Made by a program: the position numbers and the translations under genes. 64,000 bases of DNA from contig NZ_KE384547.1 in NCBI RefSeq assembly GCF_000426625.1, positions 790,986 to 854,985 on the forward strand, written 5' to 3'. This DNA is from Psychrilyobacter atlanticus DSM 19335 (GTDB taxonomy: Bacteria > Fusobacteriota > Fusobacteriia > Fusobacteriales > Fusobacteriaceae). The notes below the pieces were generated by a model. The model was given only the letters and a program-made list of their open reading frames with translations, ran no database searches and was not told the DNA's origin. Every line of letters starts with the position of its first letter. Position 1 is the first letter of the stretch. This document shows positions 7,054 to 15,420 of this stretch, in pieces.

Positions 7054-9336
7054 ATGAAAAAATGGTTGGTTATCATGGGGATGACTCTATTTATGGGGTG
7101 TTCAAACAGCGAGATATTAAAGATAGAGGAGGATACTCCAATTCCTGTAGTTACAAAAAAAGGAGACAGTTATATATTTTTAGATGACCTAGAGCATAGA
7201 TCTACAACTAAATATATGATCTATGATGGGGATAAAAAACAGCTGAAAATATTAATCAGAGTGAGAAAAAATGATATAGAAAAGATAAATTTAGTCTTAG
7301 ATGGGGATAAAAAAGAAATGGAATCCCTGGGATCCCGTGGAGAGTATGAAATTTTTTCAGTAAATATAGAAGAGATAAACAAGAAAAATATAAACTATTA
7401 TTTTGAGGTAATAGATGGCAAATTTAAGTATTTTTATGGAAAAGAATCATCGTATTATCCAGATAATATGACTGCATTTTCATATACTATAGAAGATAAG
7501 CAGAGGGAAATTCCTGCTTGGGCTGAGGGAATGGTCTGGTACTCTATCTATGTGGATAGTTTTCGAGATGGAGATAAAAAAAATAGCCCTATCTATTCAG
7601 AGTTTGGTCCTGGTTATTATTTTAGACCTAGTGGAAGACTCAGTGACGGAACTTTAAGATCAGAATTGATCTCTCCGGAAAAGTGGCAGACAAAGGGAAC
7701 TCTTCAAGGGTTTGAAATAACAGATTGGGGAGATGACTGGAATACTCCTCCATATCCAGAGGTCGAAGCTAAAAACAGATATTTTTCCTATGCAGAAAAA
7801 AATACTAGAAGATATGGGGGAGACCTTCAAGGAATAATGGGAAAATTAGATTATCTTAAAGGACTAGGAGTTGAAGGTATAAAATTATCTCCTGTATATT
7901 ATTCAAATTCAAGTCATAAACTGGATACTATAGATTATGGGCACATCTCTCCAGACTATGGAGTGACAGATAAAAGTTCATACAGAGAATTAGAAAATGG
8001 TTTAGGAAGTGATGTTTGGACTAATTCAGATAAATTATTTCAAAATTTAGTGGATGAGATCCATAAGAAAAATATGAGAGTGGTATTGGATATTAATTTT
8101 TCATATGTATCAGCTGAATTTTTTGCATATAAAGATCTCTTGAAAAATGGGGATAATTCAAAATATAAAAACTGGTTTATCCTAGAGGGAAATCAGTTGT
8201 CGAAAAATACAAAGAATGAAAATAAAAAAATACTTTTAAACCTAGAGGATGAATCACTACAGGATTATTTGATTGCAGCGACAACAAAATGGGTTAAAGG
8301 TTATAAAAATAAGGGAATAGATGGATATTATGTGAAAAATAATCTGAACAATAAAGTGTTTTTAACCAGGTGGAAAAAAGCACTTTTAGAAATAGACAAT
8401 GAATTTATCTTAGTTGGAGAATCTACTGGGGAAAATGAAAATTATTTTGGGAAAAATGGTTTTGATATCATAGGTTCATATGAGTTAGGGGCTTGGATGC
8501 AGGGGTTATTTGGAAATAATAACAGCAGCAGCATCGAGACAGTAAAGGGTGGTATGAAAATTTACAGTATTAAAACTCCCAGGTGGAATTTTATAGAATC
8601 CTATGATACTGATAGATTTTATTCTAGTTTGGTAAATCCAAACAGGGAATTTGACAGGTTAAATAATTATGGCAGAGATGATTATATAAATATCAGACCT
8701 GATTTAGTGGATAAAAACGCTGTGAAAAAATTAAAATTAGCTGCTTTAATTCAGTTAACTATAGATGGAAGCCCAGTGATATACTATGGGAATGAGAAAG
8801 CAATGTGGGGTGCAGATGCTCCTGATAGCAGAAAACCAATGATATGGGATGATATAAAGTTTGAAAATGAAACTGATAGTCTGAAAAAATATAGTAAGAA
8901 TAGAGGAAAGTTAGCTAAGATATTCAAGACCGATCTTATAAAAGACGAGATATCTTATGACGTAGTTACCGATAAAACTTTGGAAGGTTGGTATAAACAA
9001 ATTTCTGAATTCAGAAAATTTGATGAGGAGTTAATGAAAAATGGTAATCTGGAAATACTGGATCTGGACAGAGATAAATATCTGGAAGATGGTAGTCTGG
9101 AAAAAATATCAGAAACGGATGTGCTTTCATATAAGAGGGAGTATAAGGGTAGAAGTGCAATTATAGTAATAAACAGATCTAATCTAAAGAAAACAGTGGA
9201 ACTGCCGGTACAGGGGAAAAAAGGTTATACAGATTATTACTCTGGGAAAAGATATAATATCCTGGGGGATAAAGTCAGGGTAGAATTAGAAGGTTATGGT
9301 TACCTGATTTTATACAGAAGGGTGGATTTTGATTAA
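7054..9336 (+). CDS. Lipoprotein with GH13 alpha-amylase fold, catalytic residues substituted
   Basis: A 760-residue lipoprotein: signal peptide and lipobox LFMGC with the lipidated cysteine at residue 16. After an N-terminal beta domain comes a GH13 barrel. Landmarks include WYSIYVDSFRDGD, the YGGDLQGIMGKLDYLKGLGV loop and GSPVIYYGNEKAMWG. The four catalytic regions are altered. Region I reads LDINFSY (canonical N-H is S350-Y351). Region II reads GIDGYYVKN, with the arginine replaced by Y426 and the nucleophile aspartate by K428. Region IV reads ESYDTDR (histidine to Y517). Only E456 and D518 remain. It is therefore probably a glycan-binding pseudoenzyme at the cell envelope rather than an amylase. 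A C-terminal beta domain is present. It stands alone before tpiA. Confidence 0.85.
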   Translation: MKKWLVIMGMTLFMGCSNSEILKIEEDTPIPVVTKKGDSYIFLDDLEHRSTTKYMIYDGDKKQLKILIRVRKNDIEKINLVLDGDKKEMESLGSRGEYEIFSVNIEEINKKNINYYFEVIDGKFKYFYGKESSYYPDNMTAFSYTIEDKQREIPAWAEGMVWYSIYVDSFRDGDKKNSPIYSEFGPGYYFRPSGRLSDGTLRSELISPEKWQTKGTLQGFEITDWGDDWNTPPYPEVEAKNRYFSYAEKNTRRYGGDLQGIMGKLDYLKGLGVEGIKLSPVYYSNSSHKLDTIDYGHISPDYGVTDKSSYRELENGLGSDVWTNSDKLFQNLVDEIHKKNMRVVLDINFSYVSAEFFAYKDLLKNGDNSKYKNWFILEGNQLSKNTKNENKKILLNLEDESLQDYLIAATTKWVKGYKNKGIDGYYVKNNLNNKVFLTRWKKALLEIDNEFILVGESTGENENYFGKNGFDIIGSYELGAWMQGLFGNNNSSSIETVKGGMKIYSIKTPRWNFIESYDTDRFYSSLVNPNREFDRLNNYGRDDYINIRPDLVDKNAVKKLKLAALIQLTIDGSPVIYYGNEKAMWGADAPDSRKPMIWDDIKFENETDSLKKYSKNRGKLAKIFKTDLIKDEISYDVVTDKTLEGWYKQISEFRKFDEELMKNGNLEILDLDRDKYLEDGSLEKISETDVLSYKREYKGRSAIIVINRSNLKKTVELPVQGKKGYTDYYSGKRYNILGDKVRVELEGYGYLILYRRVDFD

Positions 9337-9377
9337 TAACTTAATCATCTGTGATTAAAATGTGGACTATTTAATGT

Positions 9378-9406
9378 TTGAAATATGGAATTTTATATGC
9401 TAGAAT
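9378..9406 (+). promoter_or_regulatory. Sigma70-type promoter for tpiA
   Basis: TTGAAA, a 17-base spacer and TAGAAT (each box 5 of 6 to consensus) lie about 40 bases before the tpiA start. Confidence 0.75.
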
Positions 9407-9444
9407 TTTAAAAGAAAAGTAAAATAATATTTGGGAGGCACAAA

Positions 9445-10209
9445 ATGAGAAAAACGATAATTGCAGGAAACTGGAAGATGAACAAAACACATAAAGAAGC
9501 AGCTAACACATTGAAGAACTTAGCTGAATTAGTAATAGATAAAGAAAACTTAGGTGGAGTAGAAGTAATCATAGGAGCTCCTTTTACAGCATTAGAATCA
9601 GCAGTAAGAGCTACTGAAAATACACCAATAGCTATCGCAGCAGAAAACATGAATGCAAATGAATCTGGAGCATTTACTGGAGAAATATCTGCAACTATGT
9701 TAAAAGAATTAGGAGTAGAATATGTAATCTTAGGACATTCTGAAAGAAGAGCTATGTATGGTGAAACTGATGCAATTGTAAATGCAAAAGTATTAGCTGC
9801 ATTAAAAGCAGGATTAAAGCCGATCTTATGTATCGGAGAGCAATTAGAAGATAGAGAGTCTGGAAAAACTAACGAAGTTAACGGAACTCAATTAAAAGGT
9901 GGATTAGTTGGAGTAACAGCTGAAGATATGGCTAACGTAATCGTAGCATATGAGCCAGTATGGGCTATCGGAACTGGAGTAACAGCAACTCCTGAGATGG
10001 CAGAAGAAACTCATGCATTCGTAAGAAGTGTATTAGTAGAATTATACGGAAATGACGTAGCTGAAGACGTTACTGTTCAATATGGTGGATCTATGAAACC
10101 AGGAAATGCAAAAGAATTATTAGCACAAAAAAATATAGATGGTGGATTAGTTGGAGGAGCTGCATTAGATGCAGAAGTATTCTACGGTATCATCGCAGCA
10201 GGAAAATAA
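9445..10209 (+). CDS. tpiA: Triosephosphate isomerase
   Basis: Interconverts dihydroxyacetone phosphate and glyceraldehyde 3-phosphate in glycolysis. The 254-residue length is normal. Signature residues are present: GNWKMNKT with the phosphate-binding lysine, GHSERR with the catalytic histidine, AYEPVWAIGTG with the catalytic glutamate, and YGGSMKPGN. Codon use here is more regular than in the neighbours, with few rare codons, as expected for a highly expressed gene. GGGAGG lies just before the start. A terminator separates it from gpmI. Confidence 0.98.
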   Translation: MRKTIIAGNWKMNKTHKEAANTLKNLAELVIDKENLGGVEVIIGAPFTALESAVRATENTPIAIAAENMNANESGAFTGEISATMLKELGVEYVILGHSERRAMYGETDAIVNAKVLAALKAGLKPILCIGEQLEDRESGKTNEVNGTQLKGGLVGVTAEDMANVIVAYEPVWAIGTGVTATPEMAEETHAFVRSVLVELYGNDVAEDVTVQYGGSMKPGNAKELLAQKNIDGGLVGGAALDAEVFYGIIAAGK

Positions 10210-10244
10210 TAAATTAAATTTAAGAAACGTGAAGTTTCATTGAG

Positions 10245-10273
10245 AAAAGGCACGGAGTAATCTGTGCCTTTTA
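10245..10273 (+). terminator. Terminator between tpiA and gpmI
   Basis: AAAAGGCACGGA pairs with TCTGTGCCTTTT (one G-T) around GTAA. The T-run is short, so some readthrough into gpmI is likely. Confidence 0.75.
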
Positions 10274-10296
10274 AAATATAATATGGAGGGAATAAT

Positions 10297-11820
10297 ATGG
10301 CAAAGAAACCAGTTATGCTGATGATATTAGACGGTTGGGGAATAAATGATCACAAGGAACAAAAAAATGCAATCGCAGATGTACATCCAGAAAATATATG
10401 TAAGTTGATAGAAAATTATCCTAATTCTAGGATTAAAGCAGCAGGAGAAGCAGTTGGACTTCCAGATGGTCAAATGGGTAACTCAGAGGTAGGACATCTT
10501 AATCTAGGAGCAGGAAGGGTAATATACCAACCATTAGTTAAAATATCAAAGGATATCAAAGACGGAGAGTTCTTTGAGATAGAAACATTGAAAAAAGCAT
10601 TTAACCATGCTAAGAAAAATAATAGTGCAGTACATTTAGGTGGACTAGTATCTGATGGTGGAGTTCACTCTCATATAAATCACATTTATGGATTATTAGA
10701 GATGGCTAAAAAAGTAGGAGTAGAAAAAGTATATATCCATGCATTCCTTGATGGAAGAGATACACCTCCTCAATCAGCAGATAAATATGTAGCAGAATTA
10801 GAAGCTAAAATGTCTGAGATGGGTGTAGGTCAAATAGCTACTATTACTGGTAGATATTATGCAATGGACAGAGATAATAACTATGATAGAACAAAATTAG
10901 CGTATGATGCTATGGCTAATGGAATTGGAAATACTGCAAAAGATGGTATCACAGCTGTTAAAGATTCATATGCAAATAAAGTAAATGATGAATTTGTAAT
11001 GCCGACAATTATAGAGGGTGTAGACGGACAGTTAAAAGATGGAGATGTATTTATCAACTTTAACTTTAGACCAGATAGAGCCAGACAGATAACAAGAGCT
11101 GTAAATGATAGTGATTTTACAGGTTTTGAAAGAGAATATAAAGAGATAGAAGTACTATGTATGAGACAATATGACTCAACTATAGATGCTGATATAATAT
11201 ATAAAGATGATAAGATAGTAAATACATTGGGAGAGGTATTAGCTAAAAATAACCTAAACCAATTGAGAACAGCAGAAACTGAAAAATATGCCCATGTTAC
11301 TTTCTTCTTTAATGGAGGAGAGGAAGTGGCCTTTGATGGTGAGGATAGAAAATTAGTAGCTTCTCCTAAAGTAGCTACCTATGACCTACAACCTGAAATG
11401 AGTGCATATGAGGTGACAGATGGTGTATTAGAGTCATTAGAAGAGGATAAATATGATGTAATCATACTAAATTTTGCTAACCCTGATATGGTTGGACATA
11501 CTGGAAACTTTGAGGCAGCTAAAAAAGCTGTAGGAGTAGTGGACGAGTGTGTAGCTAAGATCGCAGATAAGATGTTAGAGTTAGATGGAGTACTAATGGT
11601 TACAGCAGATCATGGAAATGTAGATCTGATGGAAGATCCAGAGACTCATGTACCATTTACTGCTCATACAACAAATGATGTACCGTTTGTCTTGGTATCT
11701 AATAGATATAAGGATGCAGAAGTAAAAGACGGAAAATTAGCAGACTTTGCTCCTACAATATTAAGTGTGTTAGGAATAGAAGTACCAAAAGAAATGGGTG
11801 GAGAGATATTAATAAAGTAA
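10297..11820 (+). CDS. gpmI: 2,3-bisphosphoglycerate-independent phosphoglycerate mutase
   Basis: Converts 3-phosphoglycerate to 2-phosphoglycerate in glycolysis using two manganese ions. At 507 residues it has the usual length. The alkaline-phosphatase-like core starts with LMILDGWG. The phosphoserine nucleophile is in MGNSEVGHLNLGAGR, metal ligands are in VTADHGNVD and HTTNDVPF, and the substrate-binding segment FLDGRDTPP is intact. TGGAGGG is the ribosome binding site. Its 3-prime end points into the IS-split terminator, so the transcript may now run antisense into the transposase gene. Confidence 0.98.
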   Translation: MAKKPVMLMILDGWGINDHKEQKNAIADVHPENICKLIENYPNSRIKAAGEAVGLPDGQMGNSEVGHLNLGAGRVIYQPLVKISKDIKDGEFFEIETLKKAFNHAKKNNSAVHLGGLVSDGGVHSHINHIYGLLEMAKKVGVEKVYIHAFLDGRDTPPQSADKYVAELEAKMSEMGVGQIATITGRYYAMDRDNNYDRTKLAYDAMANGIGNTAKDGITAVKDSYANKVNDEFVMPTIIEGVDGQLKDGDVFINFNFRPDRARQITRAVNDSDFTGFEREYKEIEVLCMRQYDSTIDADIIYKDDKIVNTLGEVLAKNNLNQLRTAETEKYAHVTFFFNGGEEVAFDGEDRKLVASPKVATYDLQPEMSAYEVTDGVLESLEEDKYDVIILNFANPDMVGHTGNFEAAKKAVGVVDECVAKIADKMLELDGVLMVTADHGNVDLMEDPETHVPFTAHTTNDVPFVLVSNRYKDAEVKDGKLADFAPTILSVLGIEVPKEMGGEILIK

Positions 11821-11822
11821 GA

Positions 11823-11849
11823 AAGAATTAAGAAAGGAGGTCCGCATAT
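11823..11849. terminator. Left arm of an IS-split bidirectional terminator
   Basis: The arm AAGAATTAAGAAAGGAGG followed by TCCGC is the exact reverse complement of the arm at 13306-13328. Joined without the IS they form a 23-bp perfect stem with an ATAT loop and T-rich flanks on both strands, placed between the convergent genes gpmI and the outer-membrane protein gene. The TAT at 11847-11849 is repeated at 13303-13305. Confidence 0.75.
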
Positions 11850-11892
11850 TAAACTGTACCCTTTGTCAAGGACACTTTAAAAAAAGGTATGG

Positions 11893-12831
11893 TTAAGATA
11901 CTGTTAAAAGATGATTTCTGTATTGCGCAGGAGTCATCTTTTTTAGATTCCATTGATATCTATGGTTATTGTAATAATTCATATATTTAGATAGTTCTTT
12001 CTTTACATCATCTAATGTTTTTAAGGGTTTTAAATTTATTTCATCTTTCATATGTCCAAAAAATGATTCCATGGGAGCATTGTCCCAACAGTTCCCTTTT
12101 CGCGACATTGATTGGAGAATTTTATTTGATTTCACTAACCTTTGGAACTTAGGATTAGTATAGTGGAAACCTTGATCTGAATGAATAATGCACTCTGGGT
12201 GCAGTTTAAACTTTCTTCTAACTAAGCGCTTAACTGTGTCTAAAGCAATATCTAGACTGAGGCTATGTGAAACTTCATGAGCTAGTATTTCATTAGTGCT
12301 GCTATCTTTTATTGTTGAGAGGTAAGCTCTTTTGCCAACCCCATAAGTTAAATAGCTGATATCAGTTAAGAGAATTTTTCTAGGAATTCCTTGTTTAAAT
12401 TCTCTATTCAATATATTTGGGACTGTTGAATGTTCCTTAGTTGCTTTAGCTATGTTTTTATAAGGGTTAGGTTTTCTATGAGGACATATTATTTTGTATT
12501 TTTTCATAACTCTTCTTATTTTTTTCAAATTAAAAATAGTATCAAATTCATTCTCTAAAATCATTCTGATACTTCGGGCGCCCTTCTTAAAACCTCTTCT
12601 ATTAAAAGCTTTTAAAATTAATTTTTTGGATTTTAAATCTTGAGCTTCTTTATTATTTCTATTTTTTTCTGAATTAATATAGTTGTAAAAACCAGACCTA
12701 GAAACCCCTGCTTGAAAGCATAAGAATTTAATTTTTGATTTTAACTTATATTTTTTAACTATTAATTCAATAGCTTCAAAAATCTCAGTTTTATTTAAGC
12801 ATCCCCCCTTTCGATCTCGTCTAACTTTTTT
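11893..12831 (-). CDS. IS3-family transposase OrfB (DDE integrase), made by -1 frameshift
   Basis: Carries the catalytic rve domain of IS3 transposases: LLTDISYLTYG holds the first aspartate, CIIHSDQGFHYT the second, and WDNAPMESFFGHMK the glutamate. An HTH_21 segment precedes it. The first ATG in this frame is at 12564, but the family-like N-terminal helix region (EAIELIVKKYKLKSK) lies upstream without a start codon. The frame is open back past the slippery heptamer A-AAA-AAG at 12825-12831. The protein is therefore best read as the C-terminal part of an OrfAB fusion. No interrupting stop is seen. Confidence 0.88.
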   Translation of the reverse strand, partial: KKVRRDRKGGCLNKTEIFEAIELIVKKYKLKSKIKFLCFQAGVSRSGFYNYINSEKNRNNKEAQDLKSKKLILKAFNRRGFKKGARSIRMILENEFDTIFNLKKIRRVMKKYKIICPHRKPNPYKNIAKATKEHSTVPNILNREFKQGIPRKILLTDISYLTYGVGKRAYLSTIKDSSTNEILAHEVSHSLSLDIALDTVKRLVRRKFKLHPECIIHSDQGFHYTNPKFQRLVKSNKILQSMSRKGNCWDNAPMESFFGHMKDEINLKPLKTLDDVKKELSKYMNYYNNHRYQWNLKKMTPAQYRNHLLTVS

Positions 12832-13205
12832 AAGAATTCATTTTCTATTTTTAAATACTCAATCTGTGCTTCTAAGCGTTTAATTTTTTCTAAATCTGTT
12901 AACTCTCTTTTTAGAGGTCTTCCAGAAGAGGTTTTTCTAGTATCTTTTAAACCCAATTCTCCTTGTTCTTTAAACGCTTTTCTCCAACGGTTACTTGCAG
13001 TTTGGATTCTCTTTTTTCCAAGAATCTCAATATCTAAACCAGCTTCCTCAAAAATTATGCGCGAAAGCTTTCCTTTTTTGTATTCATCAATAAATTTCTT
13101 CTTAAACTCAAAAGTATATGTAATAGCTTTATTTGAAACTTTAGAAATATTTTTATTTTTAGATAATTTAGTAACTTCTATATCTGAAAATACTTTTTTA
13201 GACAT
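12795..13205 (-). CDS. IS3-family transposase OrfA (helix-turn-helix)
   Basis: A 136-residue DNA-binding protein. A helix-turn-helix around TASNRWRKAFKEQGELGL is followed by a leucine-zipper-like coiled coil (KIKRLEAQIEYLKIENEFLKK split over about residues 108-130). It binds the IS ends and multimerises with OrfAB. The frame ends at 12795, overlapping OrfB by the frameshift window. GGAGTG precedes the start at 13205. Confidence 0.88.
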   Translation of the reverse strand: MSKKVFSDIEVTKLSKNKNISKVSNKAITYTFEFKKKFIDEYKKGKLSRIIFEEAGLDIEILGKKRIQTASNRWRKAFKEQGELGLKDTRKTSSGRPLKRELTDLEKIKRLEAQIEYLKIENEFLKKLDEIERGDA

Positions 13206-13302
13206 TTAATTCACTCCTTTAAACTCTTATTAAAAAATTGTATCAAAAAAACCATGAAACTAACACTCTTTTTCAAGTGTCTAGTTTCATGGTTACAGTT
13301 TA

Positions 13303-13328
13303 TATGCGGACCTCCTTTCTTAATTCTT
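13303..13328. terminator. Right arm of the IS-split bidirectional terminator
   Basis: Partner of the arm at 11823-11849. On the plus strand it ends in CCTCCTTTCTTAATTCTT, the T-rich tail expected downstream of a terminator stem. It overlaps the stop codon of the outer-membrane protein gene by two bases. Confidence 0.75.
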
Positions 13329-14319
13329 ACCATCTATAACTAACTCCTGCTACTCCCTTGGCATAGAAACCACTGTCGTCGAAGCCATTGGAATATTTTA
13401 CTATAGATACGGGAGTCACTCCTAATTTAGCAAAAAAACGAAAGGAATCATTTAATTTTTTATTATATCCTATGTGGGGAAAGATATTAAATTCTATCTT
13501 ATTTGGCCTGTCAGTTCCGTTAAAGAAATTTTCACTCTCAAAAAAAACATCGGTAATAAATGCAAAATCATGGGAGAGTTCATATGTCCAAGATGTGACA
13601 GAAGCAAAATTTAGCATATAGGAATCACTATAATTCCCGTAACTTCGCAGCTCATTGGTGAGACTGTTAGCCGTTTGGAACCCATATCCCCAATTTGTAA
13701 AGGTATCTACTATAAAATTTAATCTGTATCCATTATCTTTTACAGAACTTAAGACCCCACCACCATTGGTAGTTAAACTCAGATAACTTCCTCCTAGTCC
13801 AATATTGTCAAAGTTTGTGGATATTCTATACGTAAGAAATATATCGGTAACCTCTTCATCGAACAGATCAAATTCTAAATCTCCTCCATCGGAATAACTG
13901 GTACCAAAGCCCCATGACCTGGACCATCTATGTCCTACCCAATCAAATTTTTCCAAGTGATTTCGGAGTAAAAAATCTAACTCCCATCCATCGTAATCCT
14001 TATCTCCAAGGTCTTTTTCCTGGTAGGTAACGAAGTTTTTTTCGATACTATACTCCAAATCCCAAGTCTGTGAAAGATAGATATATCCCTGCCCTAAGTT
14101 CCAATAAATTTTAGAATAGTCATTATACTGCCTGAGATCAACATAGGTTGAGTAAAGATTTAGTTTATCGGTAGATTTTGAAAAATTTAGAATATTTTCA
14201 TACCGCATAGTTGTTTTGTAAGTAAGATCATCTCTTATGATATTAAAATCATAAAAATCATTTTTTTCAGAAAATGTCAGTTGAGATATTAAGATTGAAA
14301 GAAAAAGTAGTTTTTTCAT
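13327..14319 (-). CDS. Outer-membrane beta-barrel protein, divergent from the Pel operon
   Basis: About 330 residues with a cleavable signal peptide (MKKLLFLSILISQLTFS) and no further hydrophobic helices. The mature part alternates polar and aromatic residues in many short strands, is rich in Tyr, Trp, Gly and Asp, and ends in aromatic tryptophan (VSYRW), the usual C-terminal signature for outer-membrane insertion. The start at 14319 follows TAGGAGG; the frame extends 14 codons upstream without a ribosome binding site. I do not recognise a specific family. It is transcribed away from the pelA-like gene, with about 180 bases between them, so a shared control region and a role in polysaccharide export are possible. 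Confidence 0.75.
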   Translation of the reverse strand: MKKLLFLSILISQLTFSEKNDFYDFNIIRDDLTYKTTMRYENILNFSKSTDKLNLYSTYVDLRQYNDYSKIYWNLGQGYIYLSQTWDLEYSIEKNFVTYQEKDLGDKDYDGWELDFLLRNHLEKFDWVGHRWSRSWGFGTSYSDGGDLEFDLFDEEVTDIFLTYRISTNFDNIGLGGSYLSLTTNGGGVLSSVKDNGYRLNFIVDTFTNWGYGFQTANSLTNELRSYGNYSDSYMLNFASVTSWTYELSHDFAFITDVFFESENFFNGTDRPNKIEFNIFPHIGYNKKLNDSFRFFAKLGVTPVSIVKYSNGFDDSGFYAKGVAGVSYRW

Positions 14320-14445
14320 ATTATATCCTCCTAAAAATAAAACTATATCTATATAATTCAAAAATAAATAAAAAAGTCCTATAAAAAAAATGTAATAAAA
14401 GGAAAAATGATGTTTTTTTTGAAGATATTAATTAATCAAGGAATA

Positions 14446-14471
14446 AAAAAGCAACATGACGTTGCATCCAG
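14446..14471 (-). repeat. CTGG-flanked hairpin repeat, copy 1
   Basis: On the minus strand: CTGGATGCAACGTCATGTTGC then a T-run. GCAACG/TGTTGC pair around TCA with one G-T. It lies 30 bases before the pelA-like start. Related copies stand at 24408, 38482, 52097 and 63622. Confidence 0.7.
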
Positions 14472-14500
14472 AGAGGCATAATCTAAAAAGGTGGTTTATT

Positions 14501-15418
14501 ATGAAAAAAATAATATTATTGATTAGTTTTATAATGATGGGAGTTAATTTACTGGGGATAGATGAAAAAGCAGAGATGAAGAAATTGATATTAAAGATAA
14601 GGGATAGAAGTCCAGAAAACTTTATAATGATCTCACAGAATGGGACGGATATTTTTTTTCAGGAAAAGGATAAGGTAGACAAAGAACTCTTAGGAGCTAT
14701 AGATGGAATAACTCAGGAATCGTTATTTTATGGTTATCCTAAATATGGGAGCAGGACACCCTATGAAGATAAAAGAAGTCTTTTAAAAAAATTAAGGATA
14801 TTGAAAAGCTTAAACAAAGTGGTAATGACTGTAAATTATACAAATAGCAGCTATGGAAGGTGGAGAAGTAGAGGTTTGGCAGAAGATGATGAATTTTTAA
14901 ACTACTGCCCAAATGAAAGAGAAGCAGCAGGAATATTAGAAGATGTCTGTTTTGAAAATAAAAATAATATAATGAGCCTTTCTCAAGCTAAAAACTTCTT
15001 ATACCTATTGAACCCCATGAATTTCAAATATAAGAAAGAGTATATAGACGCACTATCTCAGACAAAATATGATGTGATTATAATAGATATGTATTTTAAC
15101 GATATTAAATTAACTATGAAAGATATAGAAAAATTAAGGGAAAAACCCCAGGGAGGAAAAAGACTGGTTATTGGTTATTTTAGTATTGGAGAAGCAGAAG
15201 ATTATAGAGGTTATTGGAAAGAAGGATGGGATAGAAAACTGCCTAATTGGATCTCCCATGAAAATGAAAATTGGAAAGGTAACTATATCGTTAGATACTG
15301 GTCGAAAGAATGGGGGAAAATAGTGAATGAGATGTTAAGTAAATTTATAGATACAGGTTTTGATGGTGTTTTTTTAGATACAATAGATACCTATGAAAGT
15401 TTTGAGAAGGAGGAGTAA
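14501..15418 (+). CDS. pelA: PelA-like glycoside hydrolase domain protein (GH114/TM1410-like barrel)
   Basis: A secreted or periplasmic TIM-barrel hydrolase of 305 residues with a signal peptide (about residues 1-18). It matches the endo-alpha-1,4-polygalactosaminidase group, which also forms the N-terminal hydrolase domain of PelA. Landmarks are VIIIDMYFND, VIGYFSIGEAEDYRGYW and GFDGVFLDTIDTYE, which carry the conserved acids. In Pseudomonas PelA this domain is fused to a deacetylase; here it stands alone, and the deacetylase-like part is a separate gene two positions downstream. The start at 14501 was chosen for the signal peptide; the frame extends 15 codons upstream. It opens a tight operon through 23481. 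Confidence 0.85.
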   Translation: MKKIILLISFIMMGVNLLGIDEKAEMKKLILKIRDRSPENFIMISQNGTDIFFQEKDKVDKELLGAIDGITQESLFYGYPKYGSRTPYEDKRSLLKKLRILKSLNKVVMTVNYTNSSYGRWRSRGLAEDDEFLNYCPNEREAAGILEDVCFENKNNIMSLSQAKNFLYLLNPMNFKYKKEYIDALSQTKYDVIIIDMYFNDIKLTMKDIEKLREKPQGGKRLVIGYFSIGEAEDYRGYWKEGWDRKLPNWISHENENWKGNYIVRYWSKEWGKIVNEMLSKFIDTGFDGVFLDTIDTYESFEKEE

Positions 15419-15420
15419 TT

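Larger units (their letters stand above)
11850..13302 (-). mobile_element. IS3-family (IS150-like) insertion sequence, about 1.45 kb, intact
   Basis: Two overlapping minus-strand frames (orfA, orfB) encode a two-part DDE transposase with a canonical A-AAA-AAG slippery site between them. The ends are imperfect inverted repeats, both beginning TAAACTGTA and both containing GACACTT then an A-rich tract. A 3-bp TAT direct repeat flanks the element. An alternative reading puts the ends at the TG/CA pair (11855-13297), as in most IS3 elements, but then no target duplication is found. All parts are intact, so it may be active. Confidence 0.85.

Noticed and set aside
12795-12812. Run of six G at the orfA end as the frameshift site
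   Set aside because: The codon phase does not fit a slippery heptamer, whereas A-AAA-AAG at 12825-12831 fits exactly and lies in the open window.
11855-13297. IS ends at the TG...CA dinucleotides
   Set aside because: Plausible for IS3 elements, but then no target duplication exists; ends at 11850/13302 give a TAT duplication and restore a perfect palindrome. Kept as the second choice.
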